NCBI GenBank assembly: GCA_020632595.1
Contig: JACKFF010000001.1
Location: 496,001-560,000, forward strand
Length of the DNA stretch: 64,000 nt
Reading direction: 5' to 3'
From: Nitrospiraceae bacterium
GTDB taxonomy: Bacteria; Nitrospirota; Nitrospiria; Nitrospirales; UBA8639
Of the stretch, positions 1 through 9,502 are shown in pieces. Each line of letters opens with the position of its first letter. Position 1 is the first letter of the stretch. The notes beneath the pieces are model-generated. The model was given only the letters and a program-made list of their open reading frames with translations, searched no databases and had not been told where the DNA came from. Position numbers and translations under genes: made by a program.

Positions 1-216
1 AACCCTTTGATCGCCATCAGGAAGAAAATTAGCAATGGGAGGAGGGTCGGACTTGGTGGAAAGAATTTGGGTGAGCCGGCCCCTCAATCGGTGAAGTGCC
101 TGGGTGAGTTCCTGCTCTTGCGTATCGGAAAGGTCACTCGATTCAGCTTGAAAATCCCTCAAGGACTGCTCGAGTAAGTGATGGAGTCGTTCAAAAGTGG
201 CCACAATTACCTTCAC
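1..216 (-). CDS. Partial hypothetical protein, cut by the window edge
   Basis: An open frame on the minus strand runs off the left edge. It could start at GTG 216 or GTG 204, and an in-frame TGA lies farther upstream. The visible ~70 residues are Leu/Gln/Glu rich and look helical (for example LHHLLEQSLRDFQ), with no motif that I recognise. There is no clear Shine-Dalgarno sequence. It follows the nucleotidyltransferase gene on the same strand about 200 bases downstream, so it may be read separately. It may also be a chance open frame. Confidence 0.4.
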   Translation of the reverse strand, partial: MKVIVATFERLHHLLEQSLRDFQAESSDLSDTQEQELTQALHRLRGRLTQILSTKSDPPPIANFLPDGDQRV

Positions 217-415
217 CCTGGCACTAGGAATGGGAAAACCACGGGGAGTATTTAGATAATAAACCCTATATCAATATCTTTTGGCAAGGTTTCCTGAACG
301 TCAACCCGTCAAAAGAGGTGGAATTATTGGCGCCAATCTCTAACCGACGTACTCCGAACATCAGACAGATCAATCGATGGAAGGAAAGGCTGCGCGGGCT
401 AACAGGCGACCCATC

Positions 416-1150
416 TTAGGTCTTAGGGAAAATCACTCCGGCCTCGGCATCGGCTTGCGCCTGAGCATAACGTGCCACCGTTCCAATATCGGACCAATAG
501 GCGGTATGAAGAAATCCAAATATTTTCGAACCCCGCGCAAGCGCATCCGTATAGGAGTCGATGATGGAAAACGGCCTATCCGCAAGGGCATCGTGGAGGA
601 TGGAAGGATGGAGAATATGCACGCCTGCAAACATCCGTTGAACCAGGACGTTAGGCAATTCAGCTTGGCTCACTCCCCGACCATTTATTCTGAAAATACG
701 ATCTTGTGCGTCCGAATCTACGGCTCCCCATTGGGCTGCTTGCGGATGGTCGCGAAGCACTAACGTGGCCACGCCACCATGAGTCCGGTGAAACTCTACC
801 AATCTCTTCACATCCAACTCGATCAATGTATCCCCATTAATAACCAGAAACGGGTGTTGCTCAAAAAACCACTCAGCCGCCTTTAATCCTCCACCCGTTC
901 CTAACAGGGTCGATTCATGGGAATACCTCACCTGCATATCCCAACGGGATCCGTCCCCGATCGCTTCTTCAATCATATGTCCTAAATAATGCAGATTGAT
1001 GATGACATCACGTATTCCATATGTTCGCAACAACAACAAATTCCAAATAATGAGCGGTGTTCCCGCAACCGGCAATAACGGTTTGGGTATCGTGTTGGTC
1101 AACGGACGAAGGCGAGTGCCAAGACCCGCGGCCAGAATCATGGCCTTCAT
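416..1150 (-). CDS. murU: Sugar-1-phosphate nucleotidyltransferase, MurU-like
   Basis: A 244-residue NTP_transferase protein. It opens with MKAMILAAGLGTRLRPLT, the nucleotide-binding signature, followed by PKPLLPVAGTPLI. Residues near 107-111 read VINGDTL, the metal-binding Asp region, and YWSDIGT near the end is typical of the short MurU/mannose-1-phosphate guanylyltransferase branch. The longer open frame reaches 1243, but the family signature starts at 1150, 10 bases after the stop of the kinase upstream, so I chose that start. In Pseudomonas the pair AmgK/MurU phosphorylates N-acetylmuramate and then makes UDP-MurNAc in peptidoglycan recycling. The same gene order here supports that role. 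Sugar and nucleotide specificity cannot be read from the sequence. Confidence 0.8.
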   Translation of the reverse strand: MKAMILAAGLGTRLRPLTNTIPKPLLPVAGTPLIIWNLLLLRTYGIRDVIINLHYLGHMIEEAIGDGSRWDMQVRYSHESTLLGTGGGLKAAEWFFEQHPFLVINGDTLIELDVKRLVEFHRTHGGVATLVLRDHPQAAQWGAVDSDAQDRIFRINGRGVSQAELPNVLVQRMFAGVHILHPSILHDALADRPFSIIDSYTDALARGSKIFGFLHTAYWSDIGTVARYAQAQADAEAGVIFPKT

Positions 1151-1160
1151 ATGCAAGAAG

Positions 1161-2273
1161 CTAACGCCATTCAGGGATATACGGAGACAGATGGGTGAGC
1201 AGTCGATGGAGTTGAGGATATTTTTCCAAATTGGCACGAACATTCTTTAATGTCCGGGGAATAGAGGCCAAAAAACTTGAATTCCCTTTTACTCGATCAA
1301 TATATACAAACCGACCGGCAGCCTTCAGATTGCGTTGAATGCTCGTGAAGTCAAATAGCCGGCGAAACGCTTCAGGATCATGGAATAGCATAGCGGATTG
1401 TTGAGAACATGAGAGATTCCGGCGCATCCCTTCTACGTAACGAGCAATCAGACGATCGATTACCCCTTCATCGAGAGCGATGTAGGAATCCCTCAGCAGG
1501 GAGGCCAAATCATAGGTCACAGGGCCCATTAGGGCATCTTGAAAATCAATGACACCCAGCCGTTCTCCATCTACCATCAAGTTACGGGAATGATAATCAC
1601 GATGAGTGAAAACCTGCGGTTGCGAGGTCAACCATTCCGCAATTTTCTGAAATTCCTCACGAACAGGAACATAATCGTTGGCACACATGAGCCGTCCCCG
1701 TCTCGCCACAATGCCATATTCTAAAAAATGGTCAAACTCCCAGAGATATAGGGGAACATCAAAAGACCGTGTCAACGCCACACAGGGAGCGCTGGAAGGA
1801 TGTGAGGCCCGGAGATGAAGCTGAACGAGTTGATCAACCGCCTTGCAGTATAGATCCTCCCCGATAGCCGGAGTAGATCCCTGCCATGCTTGGGCCAGCG
1901 TCACGTCTCCGAAATCTTCGAGGTAGAGCAATCCAGAGGATTCATCGTAAAAATATAACTCGGGAACCTGAACGCCATTCTTCTGCAGATGTTTCAGAAT
2001 ATTCGTGAACGGCAATTCAGTGACGTCTCCTCCGGCTCCACTTACGGCCTCCTCAGAAGCTTTAAACCCTTCCGGGTCGGCTAACTTCATCAGAATCACA
2101 GAGGAAACAGGAGCCATGGAAAGGTGCAAACGGTAATAGCGACGATTCGAGGCATCCCCCGCCAACGGCACGCATTGCTCTAGTTCGGCGGTGAACGGAA
2201 GATGTTTACGAAGAGTAAAGGACACACCCGAGAGATCGAGGCCCGTCATAGACAGGGAAGCTTGAGGCATCAT
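1161..2273 (-). CDS. amgK: Aminoglycoside-phosphotransferase-fold sugar kinase, AmgK-like
   Basis: A ~370-residue APH-fold kinase. The catalytic loop FTHRDYHSRNLMV and the metal-binding segment LGVIDFQDALMG, about 17 residues later, are intact, and the N-terminal lobe has AGDASNRRYYR. These match the AmgK branch (anomeric N-acetylmuramate/N-acetylglucosamine kinase), and the neighbour is the matching nucleotidyltransferase. The frame opens with TTG at 2282. ATG 2273 or ATG 2270 looks more likely, because a good promoter ends just upstream, leaving almost no leader and no Shine-Dalgarno sequence. The product would feed the downstream MurU-like enzyme in cytoplasmic cell-wall sugar salvage. The specificity is inferred from context. 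Confidence 0.75.
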   Translation of the reverse strand: MMPQASLSMTGLDLSGVSFTLRKHLPFTAELEQCVPLAGDASNRRYYRLHLSMAPVSSVILMKLADPEGFKASEEAVSGAGGDVTELPFTNILKHLQKNGVQVPELYFYDESSGLLYLEDFGDVTLAQAWQGSTPAIGEDLYCKAVDQLVQLHLRASHPSSAPCVALTRSFDVPLYLWEFDHFLEYGIVARRGRLMCANDYVPVREEFQKIAEWLTSQPQVFTHRDYHSRNLMVDGERLGVIDFQDALMGPVTYDLASLLRDSYIALDEGVIDRLIARYVEGMRRNLSCSQQSAMLFHDPEAFRRLFDFTSIQRNLKAAGRFVYIDRVKGNSSFLASIPRTLKNVRANLEKYPQLHRLLTHLSPYIPEWR

Positions 2274-2281
2274 TGATTGCA

Positions 2282-2310
2282 ATTATACGGGCATACCACC
2301 TTCTTGTCAT
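2282..2310 (-). promoter_or_regulatory. Sigma70-type promoter for the amgK-murU pair
   Basis: On the minus strand ATGACA (2305-2310) is followed 17 bases later by TATAAT (2282-2287). Transcription would begin about 7 bases further on, at or just before ATG 2273, which suggests a very short leader or leaderless mRNA. Confidence 0.5.
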
Positions 2311-3074
2311 CAAAAGGCAATAAGAGCCACTAATTTTGAAAACCGAATTCACCTCCCTGAAATACAACAGCCTGGATGCACGGAGTGAAAGAAAAAGCCC
2401 TTGCATCCCCAAATGCCTGCCTGCTTGCTTGAGCGTCAAAGCGGCTTCAGCGCAAAAAGGCGAAGTCTCTCCGCAAAGGATGGGAACAGTACCGCGATAT
2501 CTTTTTATCTTTCCTCGATTTAAGATTGAGAACATTTAGACGATAAGTAGGATTAAGAGAGGGAAAATTCTCACAAGTCACCATAATCACCCACAAATCT
2601 AAAGGTGCTCTATGGAAATCACCAATCCAACCCTTCCAACTCTCCCCTCCCCTCAATCTACCTCCTCGGTCCAGGACGGAGATGTGGGCCAGAAGGGAAG
2701 TTTTTACAGCCGCAACCGAAAAAAACAAGAAAAGAAGTTTGAGCACCACTCAGAAGAACCACCACCCCGCATAGATCGGTCAACACGACTCATTGATATT
2801 CACGTGTAGCACGGATGAATTCTTGAAGTTTCATGTTTCCTACGGGCCGAAACAAGGACGTCCCTTCAGATATTGATCAGAAGAAGAAATACCCTCCAGA
2901 TGCGCTGCTGATGAATGACCATATTGGGGGCTCTCGTTCTTAATTAAATCAAAATCTAAATATTGCGCCCTATCGATAAATTCATCTCTATATATAGTGC
3001 TTGTTGTTTACTTTTGGGTATATTGGCTTTTGGAATTCTTGATGTAGCCATTCATTCCTTGATGAGAGCGATGC
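2311..3074. other. Intergenic region, nothing recognised
   Basis: About 760 bases between the divergent amgK promoter and the GH15 gene. Several short open frames exist on both strands, but none has a ribosome site or recognisable family, and those on opposite strands overlap. The last 100 bases are AT-rich and probably hold the GH15 promoter. Confidence 0.5.
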
Positions 3075-4946
3075 ATGAGTTATAAAAACATCGGTGATTA
3101 CGGCATTATTGGAGATCTTCATACCATTGCGCTTGTTGGGATCGATGGATCCATTGATTGGTGTTGCCTGCCACGCTTTGACTCCCCTAGTCTATTTGCA
3201 GCCATTCTTGACGAGAAAATTGGAGGGTACTTCAAGATTGCCCCCGTCATAAAGGGCAATACGCGACAAATGTACCTGCCCGAAACCAATATCCTGCTGA
3301 CCCGGTTTCTGCAACATGATGGAGTCGGCGAACTCACTGACTTCATGCCCATCGAATCGGACGAAGCCGGATACCGGCCTCGCCGCCACCAAATCATCCG
3401 GATGCTCTCCGTGGTCCGTGGAACCGTCACCTTTCGACTTGAATGCGCGCCCGCATTTAATTTTGGTCGTGACCTTCATGACATCGAGACCAGACCGAAA
3501 GGCATCATTTTTCAATCCGGCGAACAATCCGTGGGATTGGTCAGCCCCATTCCCCTTCAAACGCGGGAAAATTTGGCGTATCAAGAATTCACACTCCATC
3601 AGGGCGAAAGCCTGACGTTTTTTTTGGAATACATCGAAGTCAAAAACGGCGACCAGCTGTTATCCACTCCAGAGTCCGGCGATGAGGCCTTTCGAAATAC
3701 GTCCGCCTTCTGGCAGCGCTGGCTGGCTCAATGCCAATACGATGGACGATGGCGGGAAGTGGTTCACCGGTCAGCCTTGGCCCTCAAACTCCTAACCTAT
3801 GCTCCAACCGGAGCCATTGTCGCGGCTCCCACAACCAGTCTTCCAGAAAATATCGGGGGTCCCCGAAATTGGGACTATCGTTATACCTGGATTCGGGATG
3901 CAGCCTTTTCGATATACGGGCTCTTGCGCCTGGGATTTACGGTGGAAGCCAGTCGATTCATGGATTGGCTCAATGCCCGTTGTTGCGAACTCAATCCGGA
4001 CGGATCCATCCAATTGATGTATGGCATCGACGGTCGTCGCAATCTGACCGAAGAAGAATTGCCCCATCTGGATGGCCACCGCCGTTCCCGCCCCGTGCGT
4101 ATCGGCAATGGAGCCGCCTCTCAACTGCAAATGGATATGTACGGCGCACTCATGGACGCGGTATATCTTTATAATAAACACGGCGCATCCATTTCCTATG
4201 ATCTCTGGGTCAACCTTTGCCGCCTTTTGGATTTTGTCTGCGATAATTGGGAGCAACCTGATGAAGGTATTTGGGAAGTCAGAGGAGGACGCCGTCATTT
4301 TGTCTATTCCAAAGTCATGTGCTGGGTGGCCTTGGATCGTGGAATTCGTCTGGCCGACAAACGGGGCTTTCCAGGCAGCCGGGCCCGATGGATGGAGCAA
4401 CGCGACCGGATCTACAGGGAAATTATGGCACGGGGTTGGAATGCCGATATTGGAGCCTTCGTTCAATCGTACGATAGCGAAGCGTTGGATGCCGCCAACC
4501 TGATTATGCCTCTCGTCTTCTTTGTGTCTCCCACTGATCCTCGGATGCTCTCAACCATTGATCGCACACTCGAGCAACTGTCATTAGGAAGCCTTGTGTA
4601 TCGTTATGAAAACGGGAAGGCCGCCTCAGATGGCCTGGACAGCGAAGAAGGCACCTTTAGCATGTGTACCTTTTGGTTAGTCGAAGCCCTGACCAAAGCA
4701 GGGCGATTGACGGAAGCACGACTGATCTTTGAAAAAATGTTAAGTTATGGTAATCATCTTCGCTTATATGCCGAAGAAGTCTCGCACTCGGGGGAACAGT
4801 TAGGAAATTTTCCCCAGGCCTTTACACATTTTGGTCTCATAACGGCGGCCTGCAATCTTGATCTGGCTCTCAATACAAAACGAGCCGCCCACACTGTCGT
4901 GAGGCGTAATCGACCGTCAGCAACATCCTCACATCAGGCTCTATGA
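3075..4946 (+). CDS. Glycoside hydrolase family 15 (glucoamylase/trehalase type)
   Basis: A 623-residue GH15-type enzyme with the usual two parts. The N-terminal beta-sandwich 'trehalase-like' domain (about 1-210) begins with IGDYGIIGDLHTIALVG and IDWCCLPRFDSPS. The (alpha/alpha)6 catalytic barrel (about 220-610) has NWDYRYTWIRDAAF and a second acidic segment, DGLDSEEGTFSMCTFW, near residue 525. The family hydrolyses alpha-1,4 glucans or trehalose to glucose, and bacterial members with this N-terminus include trehalases. No signal peptide is present, so it acts in the cytoplasm. gnd follows after 42 bases and zwf follows gnd, so glucose released here would enter the oxidative pentose phosphate route. 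The substrate is not decided by the sequence. Confidence 0.85.
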   Translation: MSYKNIGDYGIIGDLHTIALVGIDGSIDWCCLPRFDSPSLFAAILDEKIGGYFKIAPVIKGNTRQMYLPETNILLTRFLQHDGVGELTDFMPIESDEAGYRPRRHQIIRMLSVVRGTVTFRLECAPAFNFGRDLHDIETRPKGIIFQSGEQSVGLVSPIPLQTRENLAYQEFTLHQGESLTFFLEYIEVKNGDQLLSTPESGDEAFRNTSAFWQRWLAQCQYDGRWREVVHRSALALKLLTYAPTGAIVAAPTTSLPENIGGPRNWDYRYTWIRDAAFSIYGLLRLGFTVEASRFMDWLNARCCELNPDGSIQLMYGIDGRRNLTEEELPHLDGHRRSRPVRIGNGAASQLQMDMYGALMDAVYLYNKHGASISYDLWVNLCRLLDFVCDNWEQPDEGIWEVRGGRRHFVYSKVMCWVALDRGIRLADKRGFPGSRARWMEQRDRIYREIMARGWNADIGAFVQSYDSEALDAANLIMPLVFFVSPTDPRMLSTIDRTLEQLSLGSLVYRYENGKAASDGLDSEEGTFSMCTFWLVEALTKAGRLTEARLIFEKMLSYGNHLRLYAEEVSHSGEQLGNFPQAFTHFGLITAACNLDLALNTKRAAHTVVRRNRPSATSSHQAL

Positions 4947-4988
4947 CGACTGAAAGGACCACCATTCGGAATCACAGGAGGATCGCAT

Positions 4989-5882
4989 ATGGATATCGGT
5001 TTCATTGGACTTGGCAAAATGGGAATGAACATGGTCACCCGGTTGAGCCAAGGAGGACATCGGGTCGTTGCCTACGACCGGTCGGCCGCCCTGATCAGTG
5101 AGGCCGCAACAAAAGGGGCGAATTCATCTTCATCCTTGGAAGACCTGATCTCCAAATTACCCAAACCGCGAGTCGTCTGGGTCATGGTCCCATCAGGTCA
5201 ACCCACCGAAGAGACCGTACAACATCTCGGAACAATCTTGGAGGCCAACGATATCATCATCGATGGAGGTAACACGAAATTTCATGATGACGTTCGCCGG
5301 GCGGCCGACCTTCACACCCGTGGCATCCACTATATTGATGCCGGAACCAGCGGGGGTATTTGGGGGTTGCAAATCGGCTATTGCTTGATGGTCGGTGGAA
5401 AACAGGAACCCGTCAAGCGATTGGCCCCGATCTTCACAACCTTGGCTCCAGAAAATGGATGGGCCCATGTCGGGGGACATGGTGCTGGACATTATGTGAA
5501 GATGGTTCACAATGGCATTGAATACAGTATGATGCAGGGATATGCGGAAGGCTTCGAACTAATGTCAAAAAGTGACTATAACCTGAATCTCGCTACAATC
5601 GCCGATCTCTGGATGCATGGCAGTGTGGTCAGATCCTGGCTGCTTGAACTAGCCGCCGGAGCGCTCAAAAAGGATCCTAAGCTGGAACAATTACAAGGCT
5701 ACGTGCAGGATTCCGGCGAGGGACGGTGGATGATCATGGATGCCATTGAAAAGGACGTACCGGTTCCCACTCTGACAACCGCTTTATTCACCCGATTCCG
5801 CTCGCGGCAGGACAGCTCCTTCGCGGAAAAAATGTTAGCGGCACTGCGGAAGGCTTTTGGCGGACATAGCGTCCGACCATAA
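4989..5882 (+). CDS. gnd: 6-phosphogluconate dehydrogenase, decarboxylating, short form
   Basis: 297 residues, the short form of the enzyme (the classic E. coli type is about 470). The N-terminal Rossmann motif is IGFIGLGKMGMNM. VMVPSG, DGGNTKFHDD, DAGTSGGIWG and HYVKMVHNGIEYSMMQ are the substrate-binding and catalytic segments, including the Lys and Asn of the family. It oxidatively decarboxylates 6-phosphogluconate to ribulose 5-phosphate with reduction of NAD(P). The ribosome site AGGAGG lies just upstream. It sits between the GH15 gene and zwf in what looks like one operon. Short forms are often NAD-linked, but cofactor choice was not determined here. Confidence 0.93.
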   Translation: MDIGFIGLGKMGMNMVTRLSQGGHRVVAYDRSAALISEAATKGANSSSSLEDLISKLPKPRVVWVMVPSGQPTEETVQHLGTILEANDIIIDGGNTKFHDDVRRAADLHTRGIHYIDAGTSGGIWGLQIGYCLMVGGKQEPVKRLAPIFTTLAPENGWAHVGGHGAGHYVKMVHNGIEYSMMQGYAEGFELMSKSDYNLNLATIADLWMHGSVVRSWLLELAAGALKKDPKLEQLQGYVQDSGEGRWMIMDAIEKDVPVPTLTTALFTRFRSRQDSSFAEKMLAALRKAFGGHSVRP

Positions 5883-5903
5883 CCGGATTCTTGCGAGGTC
5901 GAC

Positions 5904-7454
5904 ATGTCACCGATTGAACCTTCTCCTGGGACCGAAGCCCCCGTCACAAACAACCGAACCGCAGCGACTCAACCGTGCACGATTGTTATTTTCGGTGCCT
6001 CGGGCGATCTGACCCAGCGTAAACTTCTGCCGGCCCTCTACAATCTCCTCCTGGACGGTTTGTTACCTGACAATTTCGCCGTACTGGGATTAGGCCGGAA
6101 GCCTCTTTCGGATGAGGATTTTCGCGGGATTGCCCGTAAGGGCATTGAACAATTTTCCCGGCAAACGCTCGAATCCGACAAGTGGGAAATATTTCAAAGT
6201 CGATTATTTTATTGTGCAGGAGATATTTCCGCCTCCGACTATTACGGGCAAATCCGGGACCGGCTGAAGAACATTGAGGCACCATTCAAACTATCCGGTA
6301 ATCGTATTTTTTATTTAGCCATCCCGCCGACCTCCTTTGCCCCCGCATGCGAGGGGCTCCAGAAGGCCGGGTTAGTGGCCGTCCCTGACCAAGCGGACGC
6401 GTACTCCCGGGTCATTGTGGAAAAACCCATTGGACACGATTTGTCTTCTGCCCGAGCAATTAATACCGCCATCGGGAATGTCTTCGATGAATCGCAAATT
6501 TATCGCATCGATCATTATCTGGGGAAGGAGACCGTCCAGAATATTATGGTCATGCGATTTGCCAACTCCATTTTTGAACCGCTATGGAACCATAAATATA
6601 TCGATCACGTGCAATTGACGGTCAGTGAAGCCGTCACCCTTGGATCCCGAGCCACCTACTATGAGGGGGCAGGAGCCCTTCGCGATATGGTGCAAAATCA
6701 CATTTTGCAACTGCTCTGCCTGATCGCGATGGAACCTCCCTACTCACTGGATCCGGATGTGGTGCGGAATGCTCGAATGGATGTGTTACGGGGACTGCGC
6801 CCAATACGCGGACAAGACGTCGAAAAGATGACCGTTCGCGCCCAATATGCCCATGGCAACATCAAGGGCCAGGAAGTCCCTGGCTATCGACGAGAGGAAG
6901 GGGTACAACCTGACTCCACCACGGAAACATATGTGGCCTTAAAAGTTTTTGTGGAAAACTGGCGCTGGGCCGGAGTGCCATTCTATATTCGCACCGGAAA
7001 AGCCATGCCGACGCGCGCCAGCGAAATCGCCGTCCAATTCAAGGACATCCCCCAGATTTTATTTAATGCCAATCCCCAAATTCCCCAGGCTCCGAATCTG
7101 CTCACGCTTCGTATTCAACCCGAAGAGGGCATGGCCCTTCGCATTATATCCAAAGTACCGGGAACTAAAGCCCAAACCCATCCGGTTGATATGGACTTTC
7201 ACTACGGCGATGCTTTTAAGGCACCCTCCCCGGAGGCCTATGAACGATTGCTGTTGGATGTCATGGCAGGGGATACGTCCTTATTCATGCGACGGGATGC
7301 CGTTGAGGCATCGTGGAAATGGGTCACGGATATCCTCGAAGGGTGGAGTGCCTATGAAACCAAATGGTTACCCGAATATCCCGCCGGTAGCTGGGGACCC
7401 GTCGAAGCCGATCGACTGATTCATGCAGGCGGGCACCATTGGCGAAAAATCTAG
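5904..7454 (+). CDS. zwf: Glucose-6-phosphate 1-dehydrogenase
   Basis: 516 residues, the usual length. The nucleotide motif is FGASGDLTQRKLLPAL near residue 30. The catalytic and substrate-binding motif RIDHYLGKE lies near residue 208, preceded by VIVEKPIGHDL. It converts glucose 6-phosphate to 6-phosphogluconolactone with NAD(P)+. GAGGT precedes the start, 21 bases after gnd. No 6-phosphogluconolactonase gene is visible in this operon. Together with gnd, tkt and the tal-pgi fusion, the oxidative and non-oxidative branches of the pathway are almost complete within 12 kb. Confidence 0.95.
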   Translation: MSPIEPSPGTEAPVTNNRTAATQPCTIVIFGASGDLTQRKLLPALYNLLLDGLLPDNFAVLGLGRKPLSDEDFRGIARKGIEQFSRQTLESDKWEIFQSRLFYCAGDISASDYYGQIRDRLKNIEAPFKLSGNRIFYLAIPPTSFAPACEGLQKAGLVAVPDQADAYSRVIVEKPIGHDLSSARAINTAIGNVFDESQIYRIDHYLGKETVQNIMVMRFANSIFEPLWNHKYIDHVQLTVSEAVTLGSRATYYEGAGALRDMVQNHILQLLCLIAMEPPYSLDPDVVRNARMDVLRGLRPIRGQDVEKMTVRAQYAHGNIKGQEVPGYRREEGVQPDSTTETYVALKVFVENWRWAGVPFYIRTGKAMPTRASEIAVQFKDIPQILFNANPQIPQAPNLLTLRIQPEEGMALRIISKVPGTKAQTHPVDMDFHYGDAFKAPSPEAYERLLLDVMAGDTSLFMRRDAVEASWKWVTDILEGWSAYETKWLPEYPAGSWGPVEADRLIHAGGHHWRKI

Positions 7455-7943
7455 GGTCGCCCCCTCTCAAATGCGATAGACCAATAAGACCTCCCTCTCT
7501 TCTCCCTTCCTGAGTAGGGGAAAATCCTCTAAAAATTTTGTAGTTCGTGTTTCTCGTGCCAGCTAGGTTTCGAAACATCCCATGGTAGAAAAAACGTGGG
7601 AAAGAAAAAGAATAATGCGACCCGGAAAGATTCTAAGCCAAATTCAACCCAGGCCAAACCTCACGATGTCTCTGGCCCGAAACGCTTACAGTAATTATGT
7701 TCGTTAGAACCATCCTTCAGGAATCGTTCGCCATTTTGTGCAAAGAAAAAATTGGTTGGCTGCAGAGAAGGATTTAGAGTGTAAAAAACATAGACTTCAG
7801 TGGACAGACAATGACAGCAAGAATGGAGATTGTAATCTTAAACTGCAAGAACACCAGTCATCACCCCCACCAGTTCGCAGCGGGGATCCCCCCTCGCAAT
7901 GAATGCCTACTGTATGAGGGGACATGTTCTAAGTCTGATGACC
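7455..7943. other. Intergenic region between convergent genes
   Basis: About 490 bases between zwf and the convergent lipoprotein gene. There is no recognisable gene and no strong hairpin with a T-tract that I could confirm by eye. Confidence 0.5.
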
Positions 7944-8666
7944 TTATTCTTCGGGTTCGATACAGTTCATCTCGCCTCGCTCTCGACATAGTCGGTATTT
8001 GAGCTTCTTTGCCCAATATTGGTACGCTTCCTCCACATCACTCCATGAACTCGTTGTCCCGGAGAGGCTTTTGGTGCCGGCTCTGCGATCAACTCCCGCC
8101 ATTAATAATTCCCCGGTTTGCGCATCCGTGATTTTTGCTTCGACACTGGCTGCACCGACAAATCCTGGTTTTCCCTTTGCTACAATTCCTTTGGCTCCCG
8201 TCAACATCCGGGCTGGGGGGAGCACGGAGGAAATTATGTCCATTGTCGGGTTTGAGGCTTCTGCCTCAGTAATGGCTACTGTCACCCTCATGACGCCTGG
8301 ACCGGGTTTACTCACAATCTTGTAATTGGGCATTAAAGCCTTCACGAGCTTATCCCAGAAATAATCCGCAAGTTGTTGAAGATCAGCCTTCCATTCTTCC
8401 TTCAATAGCGAGTCCTTATCCCGCCAAATGGTTACGGAGTCAACGATGGCTTTATCATACGATTTCCAGTCGGCTTTTTGGTTTTTGTAGACTAATAGGG
8501 CCTCCCCTTCTTGGCCCGGGCGCAACATGGAATAATCTTCAAGAAACCCAGTTTTGAGAGGTTCGTGCATCTGTTGAGTTTTGGCGCAGCCGCCAAAGCC
8601 TCCTAAGAGCACCACGCAACTTAGGACAAATGGACTTGCCAATCGGTGTGCACATTTCATCATCAT
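7944..8666 (-). CDS. DUF3313-like lipoprotein
   Basis: 240 residues. The start at 8666 is chosen because AGAAGGAGAA lies 4 bases upstream of a run of three ATG codons; the open frame itself reaches 8699. An N-terminal hydrophobic signal ends in a lipobox (LGGFGGC), so the product is probably an outer-membrane or periplasmic lipoprotein. The body (LLVYKNQKADWKSYDKA, VAITEAEASNPTMDII, GAASVEAKITDAQTGELL) resembles the DUF3313 family, whose function is unknown. The gene stands alone between long noncoding stretches. Confidence 0.75.
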   Translation of the reverse strand: MMMKCAHRLASPFVLSCVVLLGGFGGCAKTQQMHEPLKTGFLEDYSMLRPGQEGEALLVYKNQKADWKSYDKAIVDSVTIWRDKDSLLKEEWKADLQQLADYFWDKLVKALMPNYKIVSKPGPGVMRVTVAITEAEASNPTMDIISSVLPPARMLTGAKGIVAKGKPGFVGAASVEAKITDAQTGELLMAGVDRRAGTKSLSGTTSSWSDVEEAYQYWAKKLKYRLCRERGEMNCIEPEE

Positions 8667-9502
8667 GCGATTCTCCTTCTCATATTCTGAAGCGTTCAAC
8701 TGGAACCAGGTATCTATTTTATTTATTCGAGGATGTGCATGGCGAAAAATTCCTCATCGTTCGGCCCTTGGTATGCAATGATCCCTGAGGTGGCACCTAA
8801 TGACCAGAAAACTGGCCGCCCACGCTAGTAAAGCCACGTTCTGTCGCCCCGCAAGTAATCAGCGGGGATCCATCGTCATTTGGTCATCCCTGTATGTCGT
8901 TAGCAGGCACCCATCTTTTTGCCTTCATACGCGCAGTGTGTGACGGGTACCTATTCCCCTCTGTCATCCCCATTCCCTATAGAACTCCCTGTTGAAGTAT
9001 ATTCAACGAATGCCAGAACACCTTAATCCACTTTTTAGTTTTCATGCCTTACAAAAGATTTCTGAATTCTTCGTAAAGGACACATGGTCCCAGCTAGGTG
9101 AACCCATATTACTTTCTGAATCTGGAAAATGAAGATAATGGGGCTAGCAAGTTGTGGTTAACGATAGTTTCCATGTCTCAGGCCATGTCTTAGGCAATAG
9201 CCAAAGCATCGATATTGGTGGGCAATAGCAAAGAGATAGATGTAATGTTCCCACACACAATAGATGATGTTATAAGGGAATCTCGGTTTGAGCGAAAGCC
9301 GGCTGCCAGGCGCGCCAAATTTTCTTACGAAACTTCGGATGAATCGTTCATCACCTCCACCAATCGGATCTACATAGACTATCTGATATTGGGAAATATC
9401 AACCTATCTTTCGTTGTTTGTTCACAAGGTTGAGACCGCCCGCAATAGGGATTCAGCTACCCTCTGTTCGCCTAACCTCCTTCTCTTCCTACCTGAGCAT
9501 AC
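8667..9502. other. Long intergenic region without a supported gene
   Basis: About 835 bases. A 72-codon open frame at 9215-9433 (+) has no ribosome site and no family resemblance, so I do not call it. No repeat shared with other parts of the window was found. Confidence 0.45.

Noticed and set aside
9215..9433. 72-codon plus-strand open frame
   Set aside because: No ribosome site, no family signal and it lies in a long region without other coding signs.
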